A stretch of 64,000 bases of DNA from Caulobacteraceae bacterium (GCA_016703335.1 JADJCG010000004.1:62001-126000); one strand, 5' to 3'; shown: positions 24,930-35,976, counted from the first letter of the stretch. Notes: generated by a model from the sequence alone, not told the origin. Numbers and translations are program-made.

Positions 24930-26240
24930 ATGAAGCGTATGAACCGCCTTTCCCGCTCCCGGCCCCAACAGGCCGGGAAAGCCGATATTCCAGCCGCTGA
25001 GGAGCGAGTGCTGGAGATTTCGGCTGTCGGATCGCGGGGCGATTCAACCAGTGAGGGAGAAGCCGGGCCGATCTACACGCCCTACGCGCTGCCGGGAGAG
25101 CAGGTACGCGCCCGTGTCACCGGCGGCCGGGCTGAGCTGCTGGAAGTCCTCCGCGCCAGCCCCGAGCGCCAAGAACCGGCTTGCCGCCATTTCGGCCGCT
25201 GCGGCGGCTGCCAGCTGCAGCATTGGTCGGATGACCCGTATCTCGCTTGGAAGCGCGAGCAGGTGATCGAGGCGCTGACCAAGCGCGGCTTCGGCGGCGT
25301 CCACGTCGAGCCCACGATCGCCGCTTGGGGCGAGGGCCGCCGCCGCGCCGCGCTCCACGCCGCCCGCCAGAACAACCAAGTCCGCATCGGCTTCATCGAA
25401 CGCGGCGGCGCGCGCCTGACGCCGATCAGCCAATGCCCGGTGCTCGCGCCGCAACTCGAAACAACGGTGCTGAAGCTCGCGCCGCTCGCGGAACTCGCGC
25501 TGCCGCAACGCGGCGAGATCACGATGCAATGTCTGCTGACTGATAGCGGCGTCGACATTTCGATCAAAGGCGCCGGCCGCGTCGATCTCCTCAATCGTGC
25601 GCAACTGGAAAAGCTGATCGCGGAAGCCAACGCGCTCAATCTGGCGCGGCTTTCCTTCGACGCCGAAACCATCATCGAGCGCGCCAAACCGACACTGCGC
25701 ATGGGCAAAGCCACCGTCAGTCCGCCGCCCGGCGCGTTCTTGCAGCCCACGGCGCTCGGCGAGGAAACACTGGCGCGCCTCACGCTCGAAGCCGTGCATG
25801 GCGCTAAGCGCGTCGTCGATCTTTTCTCCGGCATCGGCACCTTCGCGCTGCGCATCGCCGAGCACGCCGAAGTCCTCGCCGCCGAAGGCGATACCGAAAT
25901 GCTGACGGCGTTGAAGAAGGCTTCTGACGGGGCAGGCGGCGCTCTGAAAGAGATCAGCATCCTGCGCCGCGATCTGTTGCGCACGCCACTCTCCACGCTG
26001 GAGATGAAAAAGTTCGACGCCGCCGTGATCGACCCGCCGCGTTCAGGCGCGAGACAGCAAGCCGAACAGATCGCCCGCGCGCCGATCCGCAAGCTTGCCT
26101 ATGTCTCATGCGACCCGGCCAGCTTTGCGCGCGACATCAAAGTCCTGATCGAGCACGGCTTCACGCTGACCAAGATCACGACGGTCGATCAATTCCGCTG
26201 GAGCCCGCACGTCGAACTCGTGGGAGCCTTCGAGCGATGA
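24930..26240 (+). CDS. RNA 5-methyluridine methyltransferase, TrmA/RlmD-like
   Basis: A 436-residue SAM-dependent RNA m5U methyltransferase. The Fe-S cluster Cys residues are in CRHFGRCGGCQLQHW plus SQCPV. The methyltransferase core has VVDLFSGIGTFALRIA (SAM), AVIDPPRSGARQQ, and the catalytic Cys in KLAYVSCDPASFARD, with Glu in HVELVGAFER. No clear N-terminal TRAM domain beyond a short basic region. Target could be 23S rRNA U1939 or tRNA U54. Intact. Overlaps YcgN (ATGA), so both share an operon. Confidence 0.93.
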   Translation: MKRMNRLSRSRPQQAGKADIPAAEERVLEISAVGSRGDSTSEGEAGPIYTPYALPGEQVRARVTGGRAELLEVLRASPERQEPACRHFGRCGGCQLQHWSDDPYLAWKREQVIEALTKRGFGGVHVEPTIAAWGEGRRRAALHAARQNNQVRIGFIERGGARLTPISQCPVLAPQLETTVLKLAPLAELALPQRGEITMQCLLTDSGVDISIKGAGRVDLLNRAQLEKLIAEANALNLARLSFDAETIIERAKPTLRMGKATVSPPPGAFLQPTALGEETLARLTLEAVHGAKRVVDLFSGIGTFALRIAEHAEVLAAEGDTEMLTALKKASDGAGGALKEISILRRDLLRTPLSTLEMKKFDAAVIDPPRSGARQQAEQIARAPIRKLAYVSCDPASFARDIKVLIEHGFTLTKITTVDQFRWSPHVELVGAFER

Positions 26241-26803
26241 GCAACAAAACCACGCTCCTCGACTACGAACGCTCGCGCCGCAAGCGCGATCCGAAGGCGG
26301 ATGCTGCGCCGCTCGAAGACGGCTACTGGCGCCGCAAAACCCTCACCGAGATGAATGAGCGCGAGTGGGAATCGCTCTGCGATCGCTGCAGCAAATGCTG
26401 CGTCATCTCGATCGAAGACGCTGACACCGGCCAGCTTTATCTCACCGACGTGTCCTGCAAACTCTTCGACACCAAGACCTGCGGCTGCAGCGACTACGCT
26501 AATCGCAAAAAATACGTGCCCGATTGCGTCAAGCTCACGCCGAAGAACGTGCCCAAACTCGATTGGCTGCCGCAGACCTGCGCCTATCGCCTCGTCTCCG
26601 AAGGCAAAGACCTCTTCTGGTGGCACCCGCTCATCTCCGGCAGCCAAGAGAGCGTCCACGTCTCGAAAGCCTCAGTGCGCAACAAAACGCGCCCGGAAGG
26701 CCGCTTACAAATGCCCGGCCTCATCAAGCGCATCACACGCTGGCCAACGCCGTTGGAAAAACCGCCCGCGCAGCTTCGTCGGCGCAGGCGTGTGAAGCGT
26801 TAG
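26237..26803 (+). CDS. YcgN family cysteine cluster protein (UPF0260)
   Basis: A 188-residue protein. Eight or more conserved cysteines occur in CDRCSKCC, CKLFDTKTCGCSDY and VPDCVKL, then LPQTCAYRLVSEGKDL, all typical of YcgN. They probably bind zinc or an iron-sulfur cluster. Function unknown. The start overlaps the stop of the upstream methyltransferase. A basic tail rich in Arg ends the protein. Confidence 0.93.
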   Translation: MSNKTTLLDYERSRRKRDPKADAAPLEDGYWRRKTLTEMNEREWESLCDRCSKCCVISIEDADTGQLYLTDVSCKLFDTKTCGCSDYANRKKYVPDCVKLTPKNVPKLDWLPQTCAYRLVSEGKDLFWWHPLISGSQESVHVSKASVRNKTRPEGRLQMPGLIKRITRWPTPLEKPPAQLRRRRRVKR

Positions 26804-26899
26804 ACGCACATGCGACTTGTGTCGTTGGGCGTACATCGCTAACAACCCATCCCTCTGTGTTGCCGCGGCTGCTGACCCCGCGAACACAGGAAAAATCTT

Positions 26900-27436
26900 A
26901 TGTCGTCCCAACGTACGTTGGCTTGGCGCCGCTTGCAGCGCGCCAAGTATGTGCAGCATCGCTCAAAGGCTCAAACTGCCAAGCGCGAGAAATCTTGGAA
27001 GCTGCTCTATCTTCGAAGCGTCAAACTGCGCCGCGCGCAACAGCTCGGCATGGTTTGGCCCAGTACTGAGTGGGCAAAGCTCTTGACGGAAACCAACGCG
27101 GTCAACGTCCTCTTCATCTGCAGCCGCAATCAGTGGCGCAGCCCGACAGGCGAGCAGGTCTGGCGCGGGGAGGCGGGCGTGCACGTGCGCTCGGCAGGGA
27201 CAAGCCGCAGCGCGCGCCGGCGCGTGACCGTTGCCGATCTCCGCTGGGCCGATTTGATCTTGGTGATGGAAGAAAAGCACAAGTCGCGCATCAAAGCCGA
27301 CTTCCGCGAAGAGACACGCTTCAAGGATCTTCACGTCCTAGACGTGCCCGACGAGTACCAATTCATGGACCCAGAATTGGTCGAACTGCTGCGCGAAAAA
27401 TGCGCGCCGCTGATCCGGGCGAAGCTGGGCGCGTGA
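26900..27436 (+). CDS. Low molecular weight phosphatase-like protein
   Basis: The core VLFICSRNQWRSPTGEQVW carries the C-x5-R-S phosphatase loop, followed by VRSAGTSRSARRRV and ADLILVMEEKHKSRI, as in a bacterial LMW protein tyrosine phosphatase-like family of about 110 residues. The ATG at 26900 follows AGGA with good spacing and adds a Lys/Arg-rich extension of 60 residues. A TTG at 27083 would give the bare domain. I give the longer form because of its ribosome site, but the start is uncertain. A 14 bp palindrome, CCAACGTACGTTGG, overlaps the first codons (26908-26921). Confidence 0.75.
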   Translation: MSSQRTLAWRRLQRAKYVQHRSKAQTAKREKSWKLLYLRSVKLRRAQQLGMVWPSTEWAKLLTETNAVNVLFICSRNQWRSPTGEQVWRGEAGVHVRSAGTSRSARRRVTVADLRWADLILVMEEKHKSRIKADFREETRFKDLHVLDVPDEYQFMDPELVELLREKCAPLIRAKLGA

Positions 27437-27515
27437 GCGCGAAAGCCACAGAAATGCCCCGTGTGCGACGCTGGCGCGGGTGGAGGCGCGGGCGGGGGCG
27501 CGCTACAGTCGGTCC

Positions 27516-28574
27516 ATGAGTTTGTTGCGCGATATCGGCCGCGCTCGTTACGCCGCCGCCCAGGGCGCGCGCGTCGCCTGGTACATGAGCCAGTACCTGC
27601 TCGCGCGCCGCATTTCCGGTCCGTTCAATCGCCCCGGCGAACCCAAGTTTGAGCCGCAGGCGCCCGAAGGCGATGCGCAAAGCATCCGTACCGCGTTCCT
27701 CGATCTCTTCGCGCGCGACCGCGCCAATATCGAAGCCGGCTATTATCCCGCGCCGGAAGACATCCGCTTAACCCGCGCGATCGAAGCGCTCCGCAGCTCC
27801 GCCAACTTCTTCCGCGACCTGCCGAAGGTCGATCAGCGCCGCCTCGAACGCGATGGCACCGAAGTGCGCGAGCAAGCCAAGGGCGATGGGCGCTATCCGA
27901 CGTACTATCTGCAGAACTTTCACTACCAAACCGGCGGCTGGCTCAGCCAGGACAGCGCCAAGCTCTATGACACGCAGGTCGAAATTCTGTTTGGCGGCGC
28001 AGCTGACGCGATGCGGCGCATCACGCTTGGATCATTGGCGCGCGCGATCCGCGGCACTGACCAACGCAAGGTCCAGTTGCTGGATGTCGCTTCAGGCAAT
28101 GGGCGCGTCTTGAGCCAAGTGCTGGCCGCGTATCCGCGTATTCCGGCGACCGGGCTCGATCTGTCACCGGCCTATTGCGAAGAGGCGCGCAAGCGTCTCA
28201 GCGCTTGGCCGCACGTCGAGATCGTCAATGGGGCGATCGAGCAGGCGCCGTTCGAAGACGCGAGCTTCGATGCCGCTACCTGTGTTTATCTCTTCCACGA
28301 ATTGCCGCCGCGCGTCCGCCGCGATGCGGCGCGGGAAATCGCGCGCGTGCTGAAACCCGGCGCGACGCTGGTGCTGGCGGACTCAATTCAAACCGGCGAC
28401 GCCGCCGATCTCGATCGGATGCTGGAATACTTCCCGATTGGCTTTCACGAGCCGTACTTCACGTCCTACCTCAAGGAAGATTTCGCGGCGCTGTTCGGCG
28501 AGCATGGCTTCGAGGTCGAAGAAACCGAACTCGCCTTCCTCACCAAGGTGACGCGTTTTCGGAAGCGGAAATAA
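27516..28574 (+). CDS. SAM-dependent methyltransferase, class I
   Basis: 352 residues. The N-terminal 140 residues are unusual (YMSQYLLARRISGPFNRPGEPKFEP and FFRDLPKVDQRRLERDG), and the C-terminal half is a Rossmann methyltransferase: LLDVASGNGRVLSQVL (motif I), ATGLDLSPAYCEEA, VYLFHELPPRVRRDAAREIARVLKPGATLVLADS. YPTYYLQNFHYQTGGWLS is characteristic of a conserved family in alphaproteobacteria. Substrate unknown. ATG at 27516. Its last 35 bases overlap the convergent gene. Confidence 0.85.
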   Translation: MSLLRDIGRARYAAAQGARVAWYMSQYLLARRISGPFNRPGEPKFEPQAPEGDAQSIRTAFLDLFARDRANIEAGYYPAPEDIRLTRAIEALRSSANFFRDLPKVDQRRLERDGTEVREQAKGDGRYPTYYLQNFHYQTGGWLSQDSAKLYDTQVEILFGGAADAMRRITLGSLARAIRGTDQRKVQLLDVASGNGRVLSQVLAAYPRIPATGLDLSPAYCEEARKRLSAWPHVEIVNGAIEQAPFEDASFDAATCVYLFHELPPRVRRDAAREIARVLKPGATLVLADSIQTGDAADLDRMLEYFPIGFHEPYFTSYLKEDFAALFGEHGFEVEETELAFLTKVTRFRKRK

Positions 28575-28964
28575 CCTTCTCCGCCGCATCAGGCGAATAC
28601 TCGTCCGCATACGAAGCTTGCTCTGCGCCGTCGTCATAAGCGGGCGCATCTTCGTAATAAGTATCCTCCGTCTGGGGTTCCTGCTGACGCTCGTAAAGCG
28701 CGGCGATCTGCTGATGCAGGTATCCATCTGAAGCTTCGCTCAGTGGCGCTGCGCCGTCATTTTCGCCCGTGAGCTGCTCAGGCGTTGCGGCCTCGGCGTT
28801 GCCGATGAACACCGGCTCGTCCCAGGAGACTTCACGCGCGCGGCCGCTGACGTATTGGGCCGCCTCAACCACGCGGACGTAGGCGCTGGGCTGTTCGGCG
28901 GGCGGCCGACGCCGAGACCCATCAGGCGTTCTTTGAGAATGGGATTGTCGTCGAGCATGGCCAT
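28540..28964 (-). CDS. Uncharacterised protein with acidic Tyr/Asp-rich tail (one frameshift)
   Basis: Starts MAMLDDNPILKERLMGLGVG, then changes frame near 28900 to AYVRVVEAAQYVSGRAREVSWDEPVFIGNAEA. The last 60 residues are low-complexity and acidic with many Tyr and Gln (YLHQQIAALYERQQEPQ, TYYEDAPAYDDGAEQ). About 140 residues. No signal peptide or membrane segment. Not recognised. The basic/acidic composition of its neighbour and the shared strand suggest they may be related in function. Confidence 0.65.
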
Positions 28965-29027
28965 CGGCCTCCGCGCGACAAACAGCCGAAAGCGCGCTGA
29001 GTTCCCGCGCGCTGCTTACGATTTCAG

Positions 29028-29549
29028 TTAGAGAAGCGGTTCGGCGTCCGGCGTTCCGGCGACCGGTTCGATCGCCTGGAGTTTTTCGGTGTCGAACGCG
29101 AAGCCTTCGACTTCGATTGGTTCCTCAACGACCGCCAGCAGCTCTTCCTCTGGCCCACCGAGCAGGATCTCATTGGTGACGCTGTAATCAATCTCACCAA
29201 CGGTCTTGGTCGTATCCGTCGCTGCCTCGTCAACGGCCGCCAGTTCGACAACTGGCGCTGCGACCGGCGTGACACGCGCCGGCGTGTACTCAGCCGCGTA
29301 GGCCGAGCCAGGTGCGAAGTCGGCGCCGCCCGTGATAATGGCGTCGACGCTGCCGATCGCGAACAGGCTGATGAACGCAAACGTCGCGACCATCGCCGCG
29401 CGATCTTGTTGTTCGGGGCTGCGCTTGAAGCGCCATAGAGCGACGCGCGCTTTGCGAAATGCGGTGTGCAAACGCGGACCAATCTCGCGAACGCGTTGCG
29501 TGAACGAAACGCGGCGGCGGCGTCGAATCTGTTTTCGCTTCCGTAACAT
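29028..29549 (-). CDS. Single-pass membrane protein, basic N-terminus and acidic C-terminus
   Basis: 173 residues. The first 50 are strikingly basic (LRKRKQIRRRRRVSF, then AFRKARVALWRFKRS). One hydrophobic helix follows (AAMVATFAFISLFAIGSVDAIITGG), then an acidic Ala/Val/Glu-rich tail (EILLGGPEEELLAVVEEPIEVEG). By the positive-inside rule the basic part is cytoplasmic and the tail periplasmic. GGGA precedes the ATG at 29549. Not recognised. Confidence 0.7.
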   Translation of the reverse strand: MLRKRKQIRRRRRVSFTQRVREIGPRLHTAFRKARVALWRFKRSPEQQDRAAMVATFAFISLFAIGSVDAIITGGADFAPGSAYAAEYTPARVTPVAAPVVELAAVDEAATDTTKTVGEIDYSVTNEILLGGPEEELLAVVEEPIEVEGFAFDTEKLQAIEPVAGTPDAEPLL

Positions 29550-29599
29550 TTCCCGATCCCCACAGGAACGTCGAGCTTTGTACGCGCGTTCGCGAAACA

Positions 29600-29803
29600 A
29601 TGCCAGACAAAGACGATCCGCTAGCCGCACTTCGGACCCGCGCCTACGCCCTTGCTGACACCGGCCGGTACACCGATTGGGCCTCGCTTAGCGCCGATCT
29701 TGTCGATGAAGGCTCACCCGACGTAATTGTCCGAAAACTGACGAATGATGCGATCTTTCAACTCATGCTGAAGGACCGGATGAGCGCCGCGCGCGGCGGC
29801 TGA
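29600..29803 (+). CDS. Small conserved-looking protein, function unknown
   Basis: 67 residues, helical, with ALRTRAYALADTGRYTDWASLSADLVDEG and a second half starting DVIVRKLTNDAIFQLMLKDR. The composition is that of a soluble bacterial protein, and it divides the intergenic space cleanly between its neighbours. No family recalled. Divergent from the membrane protein at 29549. Confidence 0.65.
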   Translation: MPDKDDPLAALRTRAYALADTGRYTDWASLSADLVDEGSPDVIVRKLTNDAIFQLMLKDRMSAARGG

Positions 29804-29874
29804 GCTGCTAACTTAGCGGCTCCGATTGCCCCAATCCTCTCAGCGCCGTAACCTCGGCCCAAGGGGAGTGGGAC

Positions 29875-31299
29875 ATGTCAGAAGGCAAGGTCGCCATCGT
29901 CACCGTGCACGGCACCGGGGACACGGCAGAGAGCGCGGACGGCGCAAAATGGTTTCAGCGGGGCTCGGAGTTCAGTCAGCGCTTGCTCCAGCATCTGAGC
30001 AGCCAGGGTATTAGCGGCGAAATCATCCCGCATCTGTGGACGGGCGCGAACAGCGCATTCGACCGCGAACGCGGCGCCGACAAGCTCGCTGACCGCATCC
30101 GTGGGCTCTACAACAAATACGACACCATCCACGTCGTCGGTCATAGCCATGGCGGCAACGTCGCCAACGATGCTGCGGTGTTGTTGAAGTGGGGTCTCCG
30201 GCGCAACGCTGCGCGAGAGAAGTTCGATAGCCTGACGACGGTCGGCACGCCGTTCTTCAACGTGCGCACGGGCGCGCTGCAACGCATTGCCGGAATCTTG
30301 TTTTTGGTCATCGCGTGGGCGAGCGCGGTGGTGTTCCCATTGATCGCGGCGCTCCTGGTGTGGGGCGCGTTGAGCGGTGAAAACTTGATGGGGATGGAGA
30401 GTCAACAGGCCGAACTCATGGCCGCAGGGATCTACGTCCTGATCGTTGGGCCATGCACGTTGTTCATGCTTCACATGTCGCGACAAGGCATTCGCCGCAT
30501 CCTTCGACCCAAGACAGGCGGCAGAACGCGCACCTCGATCTTTAGTCTTTGGCACCAGAACGACGAGGCTATCGCGTTTCTGCAGCGGGTCGAAGAATTG
30601 AAGCTTGAACCTTTCCCGCGTGGGGCCCTGTTTCGAGGATCGCGTGGCGCTGCGATTGCATTCGGCGTGCTTGCTGTGCTGATTATCGGCCTGTTCAATC
30701 CGCTGGCTTACAGCTTTGGCCGCGGCGATTTGTTGGGCATGATGGATGGGATCGCTGACGAAGACATCGCGAGCAACATCGTTGTGATGACCATGATGAG
30801 CCTGCTGCTCGCGCCGGCGATCTTCACCGTGGTGTATCTTGTGTACCGCTTCTTTGTCGGTGGCATGGTGCAGGAAGTTGGCACGCGCGGCTCGATGAAC
30901 CGTTTCGTCGGCGGCGTTATGCGCGGCGTCGCCATGGGGCGCGACGGCGATCAGGTGCTCTATGGGGTCTCACCGCGCTCGCATACGCACACGACGCAGG
31001 AGCTGGTGCTGGGCGGCGAGTGCGCGACGCGTATGCAGGAGGGCGCCAACGGCGCTGCTGGCAAGCTGATCGACAAGTATCGCTGGGCGCTGTTCACCGT
31101 AGGTGGCGATACCAGTGCGTCGCTGACTGCGCTGACCACCGATGCGATGACGTGGGAGAGCCTCATCCACACGACGTATTTCGATCAACCCGAAGTGGCC
31201 GTGGCTGTGGGCGATCATATCGCGCGGACGGTGCGTGAGAGCGCGCACGCGGCGGCGCCGGCGCCTAGCTCAACGGCCAGTTTGCCCGCGATGGCGTAG
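29875..31299 (+). CDS. Alpha/beta hydrolase fused to a four-helix membrane domain
   Basis: 474 residues. The N-terminal 130 carry a hydrolase start VTVHGTGDTAES and a nucleophile elbow VVGHSHGGNVAND (Ser about 91), followed by TTVGTPFF, as in lipases and esterases. Four hydrophobic helices follow near residues 137-165, 183-203, 262-283 and 303-330. The rest is soluble and contains VSPRSHTHTTQ and WESLIHTTYFDQPEV; the latter resembles a catalytic-His loop, so the active site may be completed after the membrane region. GGGGAGTGGG precedes the ATG. Substrate unknown; membrane lipid is a guess. Overlaps aroC by 30 bases at the 3' ends. Confidence 0.75.
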   Translation: MSEGKVAIVTVHGTGDTAESADGAKWFQRGSEFSQRLLQHLSSQGISGEIIPHLWTGANSAFDRERGADKLADRIRGLYNKYDTIHVVGHSHGGNVANDAAVLLKWGLRRNAAREKFDSLTTVGTPFFNVRTGALQRIAGILFLVIAWASAVVFPLIAALLVWGALSGENLMGMESQQAELMAAGIYVLIVGPCTLFMLHMSRQGIRRILRPKTGGRTRTSIFSLWHQNDEAIAFLQRVEELKLEPFPRGALFRGSRGAAIAFGVLAVLIIGLFNPLAYSFGRGDLLGMMDGIADEDIASNIVVMTMMSLLLAPAIFTVVYLVYRFFVGGMVQEVGTRGSMNRFVGGVMRGVAMGRDGDQVLYGVSPRSHTHTTQELVLGGECATRMQEGANGAAGKLIDKYRWALFTVGGDTSASLTALTTDAMTWESLIHTTYFDQPEVAVAVGDHIARTVRESAHAAAPAPSSTASLPAMA

Positions 31300-32361
31300 C
31301 ATCGCGTCCGCCAGCACGCAGGCGAGCATGGCTTCTGCGACGGGCGCGCCGCGAATGCCGACGCACGGGTCGTGACGGCCTTTGGTTGAGATGTCGGCGT
31401 TCTGGCCGTCGCGGGTGACGGTCTGGCGCGGGGTGAGGATTGATGAAGTCGGCTTGATCGCCAGACGCGCGACGATCGGCTGCCCAGTGGAGATGCCGCC
31501 GAGCACGCCGCCTGCGGCGTTCGAGAGAAACACCGGCTTGCCGTCATTGCCGGCGCGCATTTCGTCGGCGTTCTCGATGCCGGTGAGTTGGGCCGCGCCG
31601 AAGCCAGCGCCAATCTCGACGCCCTTGACGGCGTTGATGCTCATCAGCGCGCCTGCGATCTCGGCGTCGAGCTTGCCGTAAACCGGCGCGCCCCAGCCTG
31701 CGGGTACGCCCGTCGCTTCCACTTCAACGATGGCGCCGACCGAGTTGCCGTCTTTGCGTGTGGCGTCCAGCAGTTCTTCCCAGCGCTTTGCAGTTTCGGC
31801 GTCCGGGCACCAGAATGGGTTGTTCTCAGTCTCTGCCCAATCCCAACGCGCACGGTCGATCGCGATCTTGCCAATCTGCACGACGGCAGCGCGGATTTGG
31901 ACATCGCCCAAGATGCGACGCGCGACAGCGCCGGCGGCGACGCGCGCTGCGGTCTCGCGCGCGGACGAGCGGCCGCCGCCGCGATAATCGCGCAGGCCGT
32001 ACTTAGCGTCGTAGACGTAGTCGGCATGGCCGGGGCGATAGAGATCGCGGATGTCGTCGTAATCTTTGCCGCGTTGATCGACGTTTTCGATCATCAGAGA
32101 GATCGGCGTCCCGGTGGTGACTTGGCCGCCAGTGCGATCATCTTCGAACACACCGGACAGAATCTTCACTTCATCGGGTTCGCGCCGCTGCGTGACGAAG
32201 CGGCTCGTGCCCGGCGCGCGGCGGTTCAGCCAATACTGAATGTCGGCAATCGTCAGCGGCAGGCCTGGCGGGCACCCATCGACGACACAGCCGAGCGCCG
32301 GCCCATGGCTTTCGCCCCAGGTGGTGACGCGGAAGAGATGGCCGAACGTATTGTGCGACAT
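31270..32361 (-). CDS. aroC: Chorismate synthase
   Basis: Last step of the shikimate pathway: EPSP to chorismate with reduced FMN. At 363 residues it has the usual length. MSHNTFGHLFRVTTWGESHG, RPGHADYVYDAKYGLRDYRGGGRSSARETAARVAAGA and GRHDPCVGIRGAPVAEAM are diagnostic, including both conserved His and the FMN-binding RSSARET. I start at 32361 (MSHNTFG) rather than six codons upstream. Intact. Confidence 0.97.
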   Translation of the reverse strand: MSHNTFGHLFRVTTWGESHGPALGCVVDGCPPGLPLTIADIQYWLNRRAPGTSRFVTQRREPDEVKILSGVFEDDRTGGQVTTGTPISLMIENVDQRGKDYDDIRDLYRPGHADYVYDAKYGLRDYRGGGRSSARETAARVAAGAVARRILGDVQIRAAVVQIGKIAIDRARWDWAETENNPFWCPDAETAKRWEELLDATRKDGNSVGAIVEVEATGVPAGWGAPVYGKLDAEIAGALMSINAVKGVEIGAGFGAAQLTGIENADEMRAGNDGKPVFLSNAAGGVLGGISTGQPIVARLAIKPTSSILTPRQTVTRDGQNADISTKGRHDPCVGIRGAPVAEAMLACVLADAMLRHRGQTGR

Positions 32362-32404
32362 GTGCGCCCTAACTGGCACAGGCCATGAGTCACCGCAAAT
32401 CGGT

Positions 32405-33333
32405 TCACTCGCAGCGAGCCAGTCTCGCCAGCGACGCTTCGATGATTGGCCGAGCAGTCACCTGATCCATGTGTGCCAGCTCCTGGATGGTGTGGCGCCT
32501 ACCGGCCTCACGCGCGACGAGATAGCCGACGTAGTAGCCATAGCGCGGCGGTAAGTGCGCAGTCTGGCGCTGAAAGCTAAACAACGCGGCAGTGTCGCCG
32601 GCGGCGCTGGAGTCGAGGCGGTCGCGCACGGTGCACACCGCTTCGCGCAGATTGGCGTCGACGGCGGCGGGAATGTCTTCCGGCACCGTGAGCAGCAATT
32701 GTTCTGGTGTAGCGTCGCTGTTCAGGGACTTCGCGACATATACAGCGAGCCCTTCGGTCCAGAGGCTGCACCACACCTGTTCGCAGCCACCGAACGTGCG
32801 CGCGTGATACACATGGAAGAGCTCGTGATGAAAGAACGGCTCTTCATCCGTGTAAGGGTGGGCGCGACCCATCACGTCGGCGCCGAAGATGAGCACATTC
32901 TCAGTCCCGGTGAAGTTGCGCGTGCCGCCGTCCATCTCACCGAGGCTGTGGATCAGGTAAATCTGGCCGACCTCGCCCATGTCTGGGAATTCGCGGATGA
33001 ACGAGGCGTAAGCTGGATCGAGCAGCGCGGCGAACTGTGAGGCCTTGCTGGTATAGCCTTCACGAATGGCGGCGAAGCCTTCGATCGCGCGCCCGATCCG
33101 TGCGTCGTAGTCGGCTTGCGACATGCTCGGGTAGCGCTGGGGCCGTAGAATTCGGGAAACCGGTCAGCGACGTCTGTTTTGAAGGCCTTGATGCGGAGCG
33201 GCATCGGCATGCCCTCCGTGCGGTCATAGGCGGCGGTGAAAGCGCCGGTGAGGTCGGTCAGTTGATAGTGCTGAGCGGCCGCTGTGCCGGCGCTGAGCCA
33301 GAGCGCCGCGAGTGCCAGAACTACGTGCTTCAT
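32405..33333 (-). CDS. Exported putative gluzincin metallopeptidase (one frameshift)
   Basis: Signal peptide ends GTAAAQ. A frame change near 33140 links ADRFPEFYGP to the main frame. The body has FFHHELFHVYHARTF, an HExxH site, and 25 residues on WTEGLAVYVAKSL with a Glu suitable as the third zinc ligand, so this is likely a periplasmic zinc peptidase or a DUF2268-like relative. About 309 codons. I cannot place it in a named family. Activity is inferred from the motif only. Confidence 0.72.
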
Positions 33334-33424
33334 CGAGATCCCCGTTTGCCTCCTAGATGCGTCGGTTCGCGGGTTCGGATGCGCCGGCCTACGTGCTAGA
33401 AGCGATGCCATAGCCGGGGAAGCC

Positions 33425-34091
33425 ATGTCAGGCGACGATCTCATACCGCCATCACCGAAATACGATCCGACGGCCACGCCGCCGCCGGACGATGCAGCGC
33501 TGTTCGCCGAGAACGAACCGTTCGCGCTGTTCGAGCGCTGGTTCAAGGAGGCCAAGGAAAAGGAGCCGAACGATCCGAACGGCATGGCGTTGGCCACGGC
33601 TGACGCGTCGGGCTTTCCCGATGTGCGCATGGTGCTGATGAAGAGTTTCGAGGGTGGCGGCTTCGTTTTCTACACCAATGCCGAGAGCGCTAAGGGGACG
33701 CAGCTCGGGGAAAACCAGCGCGCGGCGGTGGTCTTCCATTGGAAATCGCTGCGCCGGCAGGTCCGTGCGCGTGGTGAGATCTCGTTTGTCTCTGACGCTG
33801 AGGCGGACACGTACTTCAAGAGCCGTGATCGTGGCGCGCGGCTAGGCGCTTGGGCCAGTGCGCAATCGAGGCCACTGGAGGATCGGCTGGCGCTTGAGAA
33901 GCGTATCGCCGAGTACGCCTTGAAGTACGGGCGTCGGCGAGGTGCCGCGGCCTGACTATTGGCGCGGCTACAAGCTGACGCCCCTGAGCTTCGAGTTCTG
34001 GCGTGATCGCCCATTCCGCCTGCACGACCGGCTGACGTTCACCCGCGAAGCGCCGGGCGAGGCGTGGCGCAAGGCGCGGCTATACCCCTGA
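33425..34091 (+). CDS. pdxH: Pyridoxamine 5'-phosphate oxidase (one frameshift)
   Basis: FMN enzyme making pyridoxal 5'-phosphate. NEPFALFERWFKEAKEKEPNDPNGMALATAD, VRMVLMKSFEGGGFVFYTN, and VVFHWKSLRRQVRARGEI carry the FMN and PLP-binding residues. A shift near 33930, beside a GGG run, links EYALKYG to VGEVPRPDYWRGYKLTPLSFEFW and the C-terminal RLHDRLTF. About 221 residues, normal. Likely functional. Confidence 0.93.
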
Positions 34092-34188
34092 CGGGCGCGT
34101 AAACTTCGATTCAAGTCCGGAGCATTTGACACCGGACCACCCGGCGCCGCCTTATTGCCCCAACGAAAATAACGGGAGACGGAACGCG

Positions 34189-35844
<1,656 letters not shown>

Positions 35845-35946
35845 GGCCGGAACCGGGGCCGGGGAAGTGCGTTCTCACGCCAGACCGGCGCTGAAGGCAC
35901 TACCCCCACGACCGCCCCCTTTGGACTTTGGTCAATCGACGCCATT

Positions 35947-35976
35947 GAAACGGCTCCGGGCCACCGGGGCCGTTTC
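35947..35976 (+). terminator. Hairpin terminator after acyl-CoA synthetase
   Basis: 13 bp stem (GAAACGGCTCCGG paired with CCGGGGCCGTTTC, one T-G pair), loop GCCA, then TGTGTCTGG. No long T-tract, but the only strong hairpin after the gene. The rest of the 35845-36089 spacer shows nothing else. Confidence 0.65.
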
